Source: Bryobacteraceae bacterium (GTDB lineage Bacteria; Acidobacteriota; Terriglobia; Bryobacterales; Bryobacteraceae). Taken from it: 64,000 nt of DNA. Every line of letters begins with the position of its first letter. Position 1 is the first letter of the stretch. The notes below the pieces were generated by a model. The model was not told where the DNA came from, ran no database searches, and saw only the letters and a program-made list of their open reading frames with translations. Positions 25,073 to 34,041 of the stretch are shown here, piece by piece. The stretch spans positions 141,980-205,979 of the forward strand of contig JAIEMJ010000015.1 in NCBI GenBank assembly GCA_019752335.1. Direction: 5' to 3'. A program made the translations under genes and the position numbers.

Positions 25073-25823
25073 CGCGCCAAACCTCGCGGGCGGCCTCCGC
25101 GATGGCTAACAGATCCTCCCGGGCACTGCCCGCCCCGGAAGGGGCTTGCACGACGGGCTGCCGTTCTCCTGCTGGCCGAAGGCCATAGGTCCAAGCGGCA
25201 AAACACAAGCAGCCAATCACCAGCAAGCTGGTGTTCACGGCAAGATGCGCGCCCGTGTTGGTGCGGTTGTAGGCGAAGAGTCCGGCCGTTAGCGAAGCCA
25301 GGTAAACGGCCAGAATCCGGCCATGGATCAGAATGTTACCCCGGCGCGCTGCGGACGGCGCAATCCTGGCGAAGAAAAGCATCGTCAGGCCAACGATGAC
25401 CGTAAGTCCCGTAACTAAGTAACGTTGGGAGATGAGAATCCAGGCCTGTTTCCTCACCAGCGCCAGATCGGGAGTAGAGGTGCCAATCACGATCAGGATT
25501 GCCACCGCCGCCATACCCATGAGCAGGCGTGGCGCAAAGCGAGCGATGCCCGGGTAGTCCTGAAAGGCCCGCCGCAGGAACTCCGCCACCGTGAGAGATT
25601 GGCTGAGCATGAGCAGGGGAGCGAAACTAGTCCAGATTTCGGTGTACAGGCGGGAATTATAGGGAAGGAAGAACAAGATCCCTGATCGGAGAAGCTCAAG
25701 TGAGACCCACGAGGCGAAGGCGAGATGAGTGCGAATTAACCGCGCGGTGGTAAGCCTGCCAAGTAACGCCACTTGGCAGGCCACCTGAAAATACCAAAAA
25801 AGTTGCATGAAGGCCGCAGCCAC
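25062..25823 (-). CDS. Multi-pass membrane protein of unknown function
   Basis: Inner-membrane protein of 253 residues with about six or seven hydrophobic segments (LFWYFQVACQVALLG, FASWVSLELLRSGILFFL, APLLMLSQSLTV, LLMGMAAVAILIVIG, YLVTGLTVIVGLTMLFFA, ILAVYLASLTAGLFAY, LAVNTSLLVIGCLCFAAWTYGL). A short cytoplasmic tail follows. No transporter or enzyme motif is visible. Similar seven-helix proteins are common in Solibacter-type genomes (recollection). The start could be 25823 or the ATG five codons downstream at 25808. Confidence 0.65.
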   Translation of the reverse strand: MAAAFMQLFWYFQVACQVALLGRLTTARLIRTHLAFASWVSLELLRSGILFFLPYNSRLYTEIWTSFAPLLMLSQSLTVAEFLRRAFQDYPGIARFAPRLLMGMAAVAILIVIGTSTPDLALVRKQAWILISQRYLVTGLTVIVGLTMLFFARIAPSAARRGNILIHGRILAVYLASLTAGLFAYNRTNTGAHLAVNTSLLVIGCLCFAAWTYGLRPAGERQPVVQAPSGAGSAREDLLAIAEAAREVWRAKR

Positions 25824-26057
25824 TGCCCCTGATAGTAGCGCAGTTAGAAGCCGACGGGGGGATCGAGAACTGGGATGGGTGCCATGTGTATCGTCGTCTC
25901 CTTTCGCTAACCGTTATCGCCAATTCAGGCCGATTTGCGGGCATTTCAGGAGAAATGTTCCACCTTTGAAACGAAGTTTCCGGCGCGTGCGCGCGCGGAG
26001 TCCAGGCCAGGAAAGAGAAGGGAAGGGGGAAAAAGGAAGGGTGGGGTTAGAAAAAGA

Positions 26058-26134
26058 TGGGGTGCCCTACGGGGCTTGAACCCGCGACATCCGGAATCAC
26101 AATCCGGCGCTCTACCAACTGAGCTAAGGGCACC
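26058..26134 (-). tRNA. tRNA-His (GTG anticodon)
   Basis: On the minus strand the gene folds as a complete cloverleaf: acceptor GTGCCCT with AGGGCAC, D arm TAGCTCAGTTGGTAGAGC, anticodon stem CCGGA/TCCGG with loop TTGTGAT (anticodon GTG), and T arm GCGGGTTCAAGCCCCGT. The extra 5' G (position -1) characteristic of tRNA-His is encoded at 26134 opposite C73, and the 3' CCA is encoded at 26058-26060. Confidence 0.96.
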
Positions 26135-26157
26135 ACACGAACAACTCTCTTAGTGTA

Positions 26158-27609
26158 CTACTTCAAACCCGCCTGTTTCCACAAGAGGTCCACGCGAGAC
26201 TTCACCTCGGGGCTCATCCGCATCACGTCCGGCCAGCGACGCGTAAAGCCCTCCTCCGGACCCTTGCGCGTCGCGTCGATGCCCATCTTCGAGCCCCAAT
26301 TCGGCATGCGCGACGCATGGTCGAGCGAATCGATGGGTCCCAGGACGAATTCGATGTCGCGCTGCGGGTCAATGTTGTTGAGCGCCTTCCAGGCCACCTC
26401 GCTGACGTTGCGCACGTCGACCTCCTCATCCACCACCACGATGCACTTCGTAAACATCGCTTGCCCCAGCCCCCAAATGGCGTGCATCACCTTGCGCGCC
26501 TGCATGGGGTAGCTCTTCTTGATCGACACCAGCATCAGGTTGTGAAAGACGCCCTCGGCGGGCATGCACATGTCGTGGATTTCGGGGATCGTCATGCGCA
26601 ACATCGGCATAAAGATGCGCTCGATCGCCTTGCCCATGAAGTAATCCTCCATGGGCGGCGGGCCGACGATCGTCGTGGCGTAGATGGGGTTCTTGCGCTG
26701 CGTGAGGCAGGTGACATGAAAGACCGGGTAGTCGTCCTCGAGCGAATAGAAGCCGGTGTGGTCGCCAAACGGACCCTCGCGCCGCAACTCGTCCAGATTC
26801 ACATACCCTTCGAGGACGTACTCCGCCTCGGCCGGCACTTCGAGGTCCACCGTCTGGCATTTCACCATCTCCACCGGCTGGTTGCGCAGAAAGCCGGCCA
26901 CCATCATCTCGTCGATATCGGGCGGCAGGGGCAGAATGGCCGAGTACATCGTGGCCGGGTCCGCGCCGATCGCCACCGCCACCTCCATCCGCCGCTCCTC
27001 GCCCTTCGCATGCAACTGGCGAAAGTGGTCCGCGCCCTGCTTGTGCTTCTGCCAGTGCATGCCGGTGGTGCGCTCGTCGTAAACCTGCATGCGGTACATG
27101 CCGCAGTTCCTCTTGCCGTTGCGCGGATTCTTCGAGAAGACCATGGGCAGCGTGATGTACGGCCCGCCATCCTGCGGCCACGTCGTTAGGACGGGCAAGT
27201 CGTGGAGCGAGAAGTTATCTTTCTTGATGACCTCCTGGCACGGTCCGCGGGAAACAGTCTTGGGAAAGAACGCGCCCACCTCGGCGAGCTTCGGGAGTAG
27301 CTTGAGCTTATTCAGCAGGCCTTCGGGCGCCTTCATCTCCATGAACTCGGTGATGCGCGCGGCGAACTCCTCCATCTTGCCCACGCCGAGGGCGATCTCC
27401 ATGCGGCGGTCACTGGCGAAGGCGTTGATCAGCACAGGCACGCTCGAGCCCTTGGGCTTCTCAAAGAGCAGAGCCGGCCCGCCGGACTTCACGGCGCGGT
27501 CAGCGAATTCGGTCATCTCGAGCTTGGGGTCCACCTCGAAGGGGATGCGATGGAGTTCGCCGGCCTGTTCGAGCGCGGCAATAAATTCACGAAGGTCTTG
27601 GAAGGCCAT
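26158..27609 (-). CDS. ubiD: UbiD family decarboxylase
   Basis: Prenylated-FMN-dependent decarboxylase of 483 residues acting on aromatic or unsaturated acids, for example in ubiquinone or menaquinone synthesis. Family features are visible: DLREFIAALEQAGELHRI at the N-terminus, MYRMQVYDERTTGMHWQKHK, an ExxxR-type active site in the region AEYVLEGYVNLDELRREGPFGDHTGFY (given here in parts: EGYVNLDE, REGPFGDHTGFY), and the C-terminal VDEEVDVRNVSEVAWKALNN. The UbiX flavin prenyltransferase that makes the cofactor is not in the window. Divergent from fabG. Confidence 0.92.
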   Translation of the reverse strand: MAFQDLREFIAALEQAGELHRIPFEVDPKLEMTEFADRAVKSGGPALLFEKPKGSSVPVLINAFASDRRMEIALGVGKMEEFAARITEFMEMKAPEGLLNKLKLLPKLAEVGAFFPKTVSRGPCQEVIKKDNFSLHDLPVLTTWPQDGGPYITLPMVFSKNPRNGKRNCGMYRMQVYDERTTGMHWQKHKQGADHFRQLHAKGEERRMEVAVAIGADPATMYSAILPLPPDIDEMMVAGFLRNQPVEMVKCQTVDLEVPAEAEYVLEGYVNLDELRREGPFGDHTGFYSLEDDYPVFHVTCLTQRKNPIYATTIVGPPPMEDYFMGKAIERIFMPMLRMTIPEIHDMCMPAEGVFHNLMLVSIKKSYPMQARKVMHAIWGLGQAMFTKCIVVVDEEVDVRNVSEVAWKALNNIDPQRDIEFVLGPIDSLDHASRMPNWGSKMGIDATRKGPEEGFTRRWPDVMRMSPEVKSRVDLLWKQAGLK

Positions 27610-27647
27610 GTCTATCTTCCATGATGGCGCGTTTTATGATCGTAGAG

Positions 27648-28382
27648 ATGTCTGAACGTATCGCTTTCGTCACCGGCGCCACCCGCGGCATTGGCCGCGC
27701 CTGCGCCCTCTCCCTGGCCGCCGCAGGCCATAAGCTCGTGATCGCCGCGCGAAATCAGGAGCAGTTGGAAGCCCTCGCCGGCGAACTCCGCGCCACTGGC
27801 GCGACGGTCTTCGTCCAGCCAATGGACCTCGGCTCCAGCGACTCCATCGCCGAAGCCTTCACCCGCGCCCAAAAAGACTTCGGGCCCGTCACCATCCTGG
27901 TGAACAACGCCGGCATCACCAAGGACGGCCTCGCCTTGCGCATGAAGAAGGACGATTGGGACACCGTCATTCAGACCAATCTCACCGGTTCCTTCCTCTG
28001 TTGCCAGCAAGCCATGCAGAGCATGTTGAAAGCGCGCTGGGGCCGCATCATCAACATTGCGAGCATTGTCGGCGAGACGGGCAACGCGGGGCAAGCGAAC
28101 TATGTGGCCTCGAAGGCCGGCCTGATCGGGCTCACCAAGACGCTGGCCCAGGAACTGGCCAGCCGCACGATTACCGTGAACGCCGTCGCGCCTGGCTTTG
28201 TCGAAACCGACATGACGAGTGTCCTGTCGGAGGAGTTGAAGGGCAAGCTCCTCGGCTCCATTCCGCTCAAGCGGCTCGGCCGTCCCGAGGACATCGCGGC
28301 CGCCGTGCGCTTTTTGGCCAGTGAAGAGGCCAGCTACATCACCGGTCACGTGCTCGACGTGAACGGCGGCATGTACATGTAG
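27648..28382 (+). CDS. fabG: 3-oxoacyl-[acyl-carrier-protein] reductase-like SDR
   Basis: Short-chain dehydrogenase of 244 residues with FabG features: TGATRGIGRACAL (TGxxxGIG cofactor loop), NNAGITKDGLA, catalytic Ser in INIASIVGE and YVASK (Tyr-xxx-Lys), and the C-terminal ITGHVLDVNGGMYM. It reduces 3-oxoacyl-ACP with NADPH in fatty acid elongation; other SDR substrates are possible because it is not linked to acpP or fabD. I chose ATG 27648, where MSERIAFVTGA begins; upstream in-frame codons from 27621 add nine unlike residues. Confidence 0.92.
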   Translation: MSERIAFVTGATRGIGRACALSLAAAGHKLVIAARNQEQLEALAGELRATGATVFVQPMDLGSSDSIAEAFTRAQKDFGPVTILVNNAGITKDGLALRMKKDDWDTVIQTNLTGSFLCCQQAMQSMLKARWGRIINIASIVGETGNAGQANYVASKAGLIGLTKTLAQELASRTITVNAVAPGFVETDMTSVLSEELKGKLLGSIPLKRLGRPEDIAAAVRFLASEEASYITGHVLDVNGGMYM

Positions 28383-28388
28383 GCGGCC

Positions 28389-29303
28389 TTACCGGACGGG
28401 GCCGTCCCAAAGGAACGTGCGCGCGGAACGGCTCCGCATGCGATCCTCGCCGCCCACGCCCAGCAGTTGCTTGCCCAGCGCTACGAACTCGATGGATGAC
28501 AGGGCCACCGGCAATGCCGTCTGCTTCGCATACGCATTCCGCCGCGGATCGTAACGCCACACCTGATCGGTGAAGCCGGCCGTATATCCGCCGAAGAGCC
28601 AGATGGCATCGCGCACCGCCAGCGCTGTGATGCCACGGTTCGCCGACGGCAAGTCGCGCCGGCGCTCGAATGCGAACGTGCTCGGGTGGAAGGCCCAGGC
28701 CTCGGCCCGATTCTCGAGCGCTCCGGGCGCCTTCATTTGGCAGCCACCAAAGAGCCAAACGCGCCCGCGCCACACGGCCACCGCCGACAGCACAACGGAT
28801 CCGCCCGGCAGCTTCGCGACGGCTTGCCAAGGGCCTTCGCCCTCGCGCATCCACACCGTGTCCGAGCAGCGCGTCAGGTCCACCAGATCCGCGCAGCCGC
28901 CGAACAAAAAGACGCGACGGCCGACACGCGCGGCGCGCCCGAGCGCATGGTCACCGGGAGTTTCGCCATGGGCGGTCCACTTCTGGAGCGACGCGTCCAA
29001 ACGCCAAATCCGGCGCGACACGCCCGTTGCATGCGAGCCGCCGAAGACCTCCAGCGCATCCCCGACGAAAGGCCCGTAGGCCAAGGGCTCCGGCAAGGCC
29101 GGACCCTTGCGCCAGCGGTCGCTGCGCGCGTCATAGACTTGTACTTCGTTGAGCCAGCGCTTCGTGCCGTCTTCCCAGTAAGTGCCGCCCGCCACGACTA
29201 CACTGCCGCCTGAGCGCGCCACCGCTGCCCCCGCCTCCCCGCGCGGCAGCGGCGACTTCGTCAGCCATACCGGCAGCAGCAGCGCCAACAGCAGCTCAAG
29301 CAT
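28389..29303 (-). CDS. Kelch-repeat protein (beta propeller)
   Basis: Protein of 304 residues with a signal-like N-terminus (LELLLALLLPVWL) and about five Kelch repeats. The repeat signature is a Gly-Gly pair followed by Tyr and Trp: VVVAGGTYW, EVFGGSHATG, FLFGGCADL, WLFGGCQMK, WLFGGYTAG, LGVGGEDRM. It therefore folds as a beta propeller, probably periplasmic. Kelch propellers linked to sugar transporters include sialic-acid mutarotases (NanM), but no specific residue supports that here. Its start lies inside the end of the MFS gene (8-base overlap), so the two are translationally coupled. Confidence 0.85.
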   Translation of the reverse strand: MLELLLALLLPVWLTKSPLPRGEAGAAVARSGGSVVVAGGTYWEDGTKRWLNEVQVYDARSDRWRKGPALPEPLAYGPFVGDALEVFGGSHATGVSRRIWRLDASLQKWTAHGETPGDHALGRAARVGRRVFLFGGCADLVDLTRCSDTVWMREGEGPWQAVAKLPGGSVVLSAVAVWRGRVWLFGGCQMKAPGALENRAEAWAFHPSTFAFERRRDLPSANRGITALAVRDAIWLFGGYTAGFTDQVWRYDPRRNAYAKQTALPVALSSIEFVALGKQLLGVGGEDRMRSRSARTFLWDGPVR

Positions 29304-30510
29304 GTCTCACCAGGTCCCGGTGTAAGTAAAGAATGCAACACGCAAACAAGAGCGCGGCATCCAGCAGCAGGATCCCGGCGACGCCCGCAAAGACGCCGTT
29401 CAGTCCCGCACTGCTCTTCAGCAGACCGGCGGCCAACACGCCCGCGCCGCCGGCCATCGTATTCACCATATTCGTCAGGCCAAAGATCGTCGATCGCTGG
29501 CTACTATTCGTCAAGTCGCAGAGTAACGGCAGGATGTTCACGTCGGCGCTCGTACGCAAGACGGAGTAAGCCACCAGGGCGATCATGATGGCCGTCTGTT
29601 GCCGCGTCGCAAGAAACGTGAGTAACACCGGCGCGGCGCACAAAATTAACGCTGCCTGCATCCACATCCGGCGATGCGCGCCGCCCATGGCCACGCGATC
29701 CGACACCCATCCGCCAACGGCTAATGTGGCCGCGCCACTCAGGCCCACCAGCGACGACCCCAGAAAGCCTGCTCGTGCCAGCGAGAGCCCGAAGTTCTCG
29801 TGGAAATAAAGCGGCAGCCAGTTGATGAAGATCCAACCGCCAATCGACGTGAGCAGTCCAGCGACGGCCAGTACGGCGATGGAAGGCACGCGCAACAATT
29901 CCGTGGCCGCCTGGCGGTAACTCAACTTCTCGGCCGTGGCGGGCTCGGCCGGGTCCATCGGTAGCAGAAAGCGGCACACCACGGCGAGCAGCAAGCCGGC
30001 GGCGCCCAACGTAATCAGGGGCGCTCGCCATCCGTAGTGCTCCCCCAGGTAGCCGGCGAGGGTGCCGCCACCCACCAGTCCCGCGGCGTTCCCCAAGGCG
30101 ATGATGCCGAGCGCGGCGCCTCGCGTAGAGGGCCCGTGGTAAGCAGCGACTAAAGCGAAAGCCGCGGGCAGGTAAGCCGCCTCGACGATGCCCAACGCGA
30201 CGCGCAGCGCGAGCAAGTGCCACGGCAACACCGCCAGGCCCGTGACGAGCGTGATCAGGCTCCAACTGGCCAGGCTCGCGAGAATCAGCGGTCCGCGCGC
30301 GAAACGGTCGCCGAGATAGCCACCCACGGGCGAGGCCAAAGCGTAGCTCCACAGGAACAGCGAGCCCATCGCGCCCAGGGCCGCATCGCTGAAGCCGAGA
30401 TCGCTCTTCAGCAACGCGTAGACCGACGTGATGCTGGTCCGGTCTGCGTAGTTGAGCGCGCTCGCCAGAAACAGCGTCGCCACCAGCACCCACTTGTTCG
30501 TCTTCGGCAA
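29296..30510 (-). CDS. Major facilitator superfamily transporter
   Basis: Inner-membrane transporter of about 404 residues with twelve predicted helices. MFS features include NYADRTSITSVYALL after helix 1, the loop motif GGYLGDRFARGP between helices 2 and 3, and LGIIALGNAAGLVGGGTLAGYL in the first half. It resembles the anion:cation symporter and hexuronate branch in general pattern, but the substrate cannot be read. I chose TTG 30510, just before LPKTNKWVLVATLF; upstream in-frame starts up to 30612 run into the divergent hrpB region. It is followed by the coupled Kelch gene. Confidence 0.85.
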   Translation of the reverse strand: MPKTNKWVLVATLFLASALNYADRTSITSVYALLKSDLGFSDAALGAMGSLFLWSYALASPVGGYLGDRFARGPLILASLASWSLITLVTGLAVLPWHLLALRVALGIVEAAYLPAAFALVAAYHGPSTRGAALGIIALGNAAGLVGGGTLAGYLGEHYGWRAPLITLGAAGLLLAVVCRFLLPMDPAEPATAEKLSYRQAATELLRVPSIAVLAVAGLLTSIGGWIFINWLPLYFHENFGLSLARAGFLGSSLVGLSGAATLAVGGWVSDRVAMGGAHRRMWMQAALILCAAPVLLTFLATRQQTAIMIALVAYSVLRTSADVNILPLLCDLTNSSQRSTIFGLTNMVNTMAGGAGVLAAGLLKSSAGLNGVFAGVAGILLLDAALLFACCILYLHRDLVRHA

Positions 30511-30552
30511 GGCTTTATTGTAGCGGCCTGCTATCCTCAAAACAGCGAACGC

Positions 30553-32844
30553 ATGATCCGCCTGCCTGTCGACGAAGTAGTTCCCGAGATCCTCGGTTTT
30601 CTTCGCACCCACCGCAACCTAGTTCTGGAAGCCCCGCCCGGCGCGGGCAAGACGACGCGCGTACCGCCGGCGCTGCTCGAATTCGGACCCGTGCTGGTGC
30701 TCGAACCTCGCCGCCTCGCCGCACGCTTGGCGGCGAAGCGCGTCGCGCAGGAGATGGGCGAGCCGGTAGGTGAAACGGTTGGTTACCAGGTCCGCTTCGA
30801 CGAAGCCGCCGGACCCCGCACCCGCCTTCGCTTTCTCACCGAAGGCATCCTTACCCGGCGACTATTGACGGATCCCCAACTCAAAGGCATCGCCACCGTG
30901 GTGCTGGACGAATTCCACGAGCGCCACCTCGACGGCGACTTAGCCCTCGCCCTGCTGCTCCATCTACAGCGCACCGCGCGCCCGGACCTGCGCTTGCTCG
31001 TGATGTCGGCCACGCTCGACGCCGGCCCGATTGCAAAGCACCTGGGCGAATGCCCCATCGTCCGCTCGCCCGGCAAGCTCTTCGAGACCGACCTGCGCTA
31101 TCTACCCGCATCGACGGCGCCACTGGAGCTGCAAGTGAAATCGGCGCTGGAGACGTTGGTGAAGTCCGGCTTGCCCGGCGACGTGCTCGTCTTTCTCCCC
31201 GGCGCGCGCGAAATCCGCCGCGCCATGGACGCCTCGGCGGCTTGGCTGCAAGCCAAGGGCATTCTCGCCCTGCCCCTCTTCGGCGACCTCACGCCCGAGG
31301 AGCAGGACCGCGCGGTCGAAAAAGGCTCGCGGCCCAAAGTCATCTTCTCCACCAACATCGCCGAGAGCTCCGTCACTATCGAAGGCGTCCGCGTCGTCAT
31401 CGACTCCGGCCTCGCGCGCATCGCCGAAGACTCTCCCTTCACCGGCCTGCCCTCGCTCACCGTGAAGCGCATCAGCCAAGCCTCCGCCACGCAACGCGCC
31501 GGCCGCGCCGCGCGCACCGGGCCCGGCGTCGTCGTGCGGCTATACCCCGCCGAAGACTTGCATCGCCGACCCGCGCAGGATGCGCCCGAGTTACTCCGGC
31601 GCGAACTAAGCCAGTTGCTGCTGGACTTACTCGCCATGGGCGTCGACGAGAATCACTTACCCTGGCTGGACGCCCCACCGCCCGCCGCAGTGGCTGCTGC
31701 GCGCGCGTTGCTCCGCCGCCTGGGCGCGGAAGGCGCGCGCGCCAAGGCTATGGCGCAGTTGCCGCTGCATCCGCGCCTCGCGCGCCTGGTGCTGGAAGGC
31801 GCGGCGCGCGGCGTGCGCCGTGCCGCTTGTGACACCGCAGCCCAACTGAGTCTCGGCGAAACCGGCGACCTCTCCGGCCTCGCCCGCCAAGTGAGCCGCC
31901 AAATCGACCGCGCCCTGCAAAGCCCGACCCGCTCGCCGGACCCCGATGGCCTCGATAAGGCCTTACTCGCCGCCTTCCCGGATCGCGTCGCCAAGCACCA
32001 TCGCGACGAAGAAGTCCGGCTCACCGGCGGCGGCTCCGCCCGCGTCCAGCGCGGCAAGGTGATCCCGCCCTGGCTCGTCTGCATCGACGTCGAGGAACGC
32101 CGCGAGCAGGGCCTGCCCCTGGTCCGCGATTTCGTGCCCATCGAACCCGATTGGCTGCTGGAAATGCCGGAGATCGAAGAGCGCCAGGAATTGCTTTGGC
32201 ATCGCGAAGGCAGCCGCATCGAGGCCGTCACCCAACTTCGCTACGGCGCCTTGGTGATCGACGAAACCCGCGGCCGCCCCACCGAGCCTGAGTCCGCTGC
32301 GCACTTACTCGCCGCCAAGGCCAAGGAGCAGGTGCACCGGTTTATTGATCCCGACGAACTGGCCGAACTGCAAGCGCGCCTCGCTTTTGCGGGGCTGGGA
32401 GAAGTGGATGTAGAGGCCAGAATCGCCGAGTTAGCCCAGGGCCTGGTCAGCTTCGCCGAACTCGAAGCCGTTACCCGCAACGGTGGACTGGAGCGCGCCT
32501 TGGTCGCGGAAGCCGCAAAGCTGGAGCGCCTCGCTCCTCCGCGCATTCAACTCCCCACTGGACGCCAAGCCCGCGTGCGTTATATTGCCGGACAGACTCC
32601 CTGGGTCGCCTCCCGCCTGCAGGACTTCTTCGGCCTGCGCGAGACTCCGCGCGTGGGCCAAGTCAACCTGGTCGTCCACTTACTCGCCCCGAATCAGCGG
32701 CCGGTACAAGTGACGCAGGATCTGGCCGGCTTCTGGGTCCGCCACTACCCGGAGATCCGCAAAGAACTCTCCCGCCGCTACCCCCGCCACGCCTGGCCCC
32801 TGGATCCCTTGGGCACCGAAGCCCTCCAAGTCGGCAAGCGATGA
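30553..32844 (+). CDS. hrpB: ATP-dependent helicase HrpB
   Basis: DExH-box helicase of 763 residues. Walker A is APPGAGKTTRVPPALL at residues about 27-42, the DEFHERHLDGDLAL box II follows, SATLD is motif III, and QRAGRAARTGPG is motif VI. After the winged-helix and HA2-like region comes the HrpB-specific C-terminal domain (ERREQGLPLVRDF, PLDPLGTEALQVG). It is thought to act on RNA or DNA, but its physiological role is poorly defined. ATG 30553 begins the conserved MIRLPVDE; upstream in-frame codons overlap the MFS promoter region. Confidence 0.95.
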   Translation: MIRLPVDEVVPEILGFLRTHRNLVLEAPPGAGKTTRVPPALLEFGPVLVLEPRRLAARLAAKRVAQEMGEPVGETVGYQVRFDEAAGPRTRLRFLTEGILTRRLLTDPQLKGIATVVLDEFHERHLDGDLALALLLHLQRTARPDLRLLVMSATLDAGPIAKHLGECPIVRSPGKLFETDLRYLPASTAPLELQVKSALETLVKSGLPGDVLVFLPGAREIRRAMDASAAWLQAKGILALPLFGDLTPEEQDRAVEKGSRPKVIFSTNIAESSVTIEGVRVVIDSGLARIAEDSPFTGLPSLTVKRISQASATQRAGRAARTGPGVVVRLYPAEDLHRRPAQDAPELLRRELSQLLLDLLAMGVDENHLPWLDAPPPAAVAAARALLRRLGAEGARAKAMAQLPLHPRLARLVLEGAARGVRRAACDTAAQLSLGETGDLSGLARQVSRQIDRALQSPTRSPDPDGLDKALLAAFPDRVAKHHRDEEVRLTGGGSARVQRGKVIPPWLVCIDVEERREQGLPLVRDFVPIEPDWLLEMPEIEERQELLWHREGSRIEAVTQLRYGALVIDETRGRPTEPESAAHLLAAKAKEQVHRFIDPDELAELQARLAFAGLGEVDVEARIAELAQGLVSFAELEAVTRNGGLERALVAEAAKLERLAPPRIQLPTGRQARVRYIAGQTPWVASRLQDFFGLRETPRVGQVNLVVHLLAPNQRPVQVTQDLAGFWVRHYPEIRKELSRRYPRHAWPLDPLGTEALQVGKR

Positions 32845-32870
32845 ACCCGCCACGTAAGCGGCGAGGCGAA
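32845..32870 (+). repeat. Partial copy of the dispersed GTAA-hairpin repeat
   Basis: Begins directly after the hrpB stop. CCCGCCAC-GTAA-GCGGCGAGGC resembles the hairpin part of the repeat, but the conserved TTCACGAATTATGC tail is missing. A complete copy follows 29 bases further on. Confidence 0.55.
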
Positions 32871-32898
32871 CTCTACCACGCGCAGCGGACCAAATCTA

Positions 32899-32939
32899 GC
32901 CCGCCGCGTAAGCGGCGGGGCGACGTTCACGAATTATGC
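32899..32939 (+). repeat. Dispersed GTAA-hairpin repeat, copy 2 (best conserved)
   Basis: CCCGCCGC and GCGGCGGG form a perfect 8-bp stem closed by GTAA, a GNRA-type tetraloop if transcribed. The conserved tail GTTCACGAATTATGC follows. A weaker match to copy 3 extends another 25 bases (TTTTCGC region). It lies between hrpB and glyQ. Confidence 0.8.
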
Positions 32940-33135
32940 CGCATTCACTGAGGTTTTCGCCGGTCAGACGGGGGCCGGCCTCGGCGGCAACCCCATTTTG
33001 GAGGGCTTCTCACACGGTGGGCTCTCCGGCTTTCGCGCAGGCCTGTCGCAGTTCTCGGACGGTCCTAGGAGTTATGGCCGGGCGAGGGGGTACGCGTCAG
33101 GGTCTACACTAAAAGGAACAAGTTCAGTTTCGACC

Positions 33136-34038
33136 ATGGATTTTTACCAGCAAACCCTCTTCAAGCTTAAGCAATACTGGGCGGATCGCGGCGCCATTAT
33201 TCAAGAGCCTTATGACATGGAGGTCGGCGCGGGCACGATGTGCCCCGAGACCTTTCTTCGCGTACTAGGACCGGATCCGTACCGGGTAGCCTATGTACAA
33301 CCGAGCCGGAGGCCCGCTGATGGCCGCTACGGAGAGAATCCCAACCGCCTCTACAAGCACTCGCAATTGCAGGTGATTCTAAAGCCCACGCCGGCCGATG
33401 TGATCGACCAATACCTCGGTTCGCTCGAAGCGATCGGCATTGACCTCACCAAGCACGACATCAAATTCGAGGAAGACAACTGGGAGTCGCCCACCCTGGG
33501 CGCGTGGGGCATCGGTTGGCAGGTGATGCTCGACGGCCTCGAAATCACGCAGTTCACTTACTTCCAGCAGTGCGGCGGCATCGACCTGGACCTGGTCCCC
33601 GCCGAGATTACCTACGGCCTCGAACGGCTGACAGCGTTCCTGCAAAACAAAGAGAGCGTCTACGACATCGACTGGGCGCCCGGCTTCACTTACCGCGACG
33701 TCCGCTTCCGCGACGAGCAACAAGGCTCCGTCTACAACTTCGAGAAAGCCAACGTCGGGCGGCTGTGGAAACTGCTCGACCTCTACGAGGAAGAGGCCGT
33801 CGAACTGATGACCGCCTTCAAGGCGCTCGAAGATCCCGCCGAGATCGCGCGCTTCCCCTTGCTCGCCACCTATGAATATGTGCTGAAGTGCTCGAATACC
33901 TTCAACCTGCTCGACGCGCGCGGCGCGATATCTGTCACCGAGCGCGTGGGCGTGATTCAGCGCATTCGCAAATTGGCCGTGGGCCTCGCGCAGCTTTGGA
34001 TGCAACAGCAGCATCCCGCTCAAGTGGAGGCCGCCTAA
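33136..34038 (+). CDS. glyQ: Glycyl-tRNA synthetase alpha subunit
   Basis: Catalytic subunit of the bacterial alpha2-beta2 glycyl-tRNA synthetase, 300 residues. [58 protein letters not shown] and [11 protein letters not shown] are hallmark class II motifs of GlyQ. It charges tRNA-Gly with glycine together with GlyS. ATG 33136 is the conserved start; in-frame codons upstream from 32998 are not family-like. The upstream 290 bases hold the dispersed repeats but no T-box or riboswitch that I can recognise. GlyS follows 3 bases after the stop. Confidence 0.97.
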   Translation: MDFYQQTLFKLKQYWADRGAIIQEPYDMEVGAGTMCPETFLRVLGPDPYRVAYVQPSRRPADGRYGENPNRLYKHSQLQVILKPTPADVIDQYLGSLEAIGIDLTKHDIKFEEDNWESPTLGAWGIGWQVMLDGLEITQFTYFQQCGGIDLDLVPAEITYGLERLTAFLQNKESVYDIDWAPGFTYRDVRFRDEQQGSVYNFEKANVGRLWKLLDLYEEEAVELMTAFKALEDPAEIARFPLLATYEYVLKCSNTFNLLDARGAISVTERVGVIQRIRKLAVGLAQLWMQQQHPAQVEAA

Positions 34039-34041
34039 GCC

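Noticed and set aside
32899..32939. Integron attC site or CRISPR repeat for the GTTCAC-tailed element
   Set aside because: No R'/R'' core sites, no integrase, no regular spacing and no spacers; copies are 16-32 kb apart.
32998..33135. In-frame extension of glyQ upstream of ATG 33136
   Set aside because: Gly/Ser/Arg-rich residues not found in GlyQ proteins; [10 protein letters not shown] is the conserved start.
32845..33135. T-box or glycine riboswitch upstream of glyQS
   Set aside because: I found no T-box UGGN bulge context or glycine aptamer core; the region holds only the dispersed repeats.
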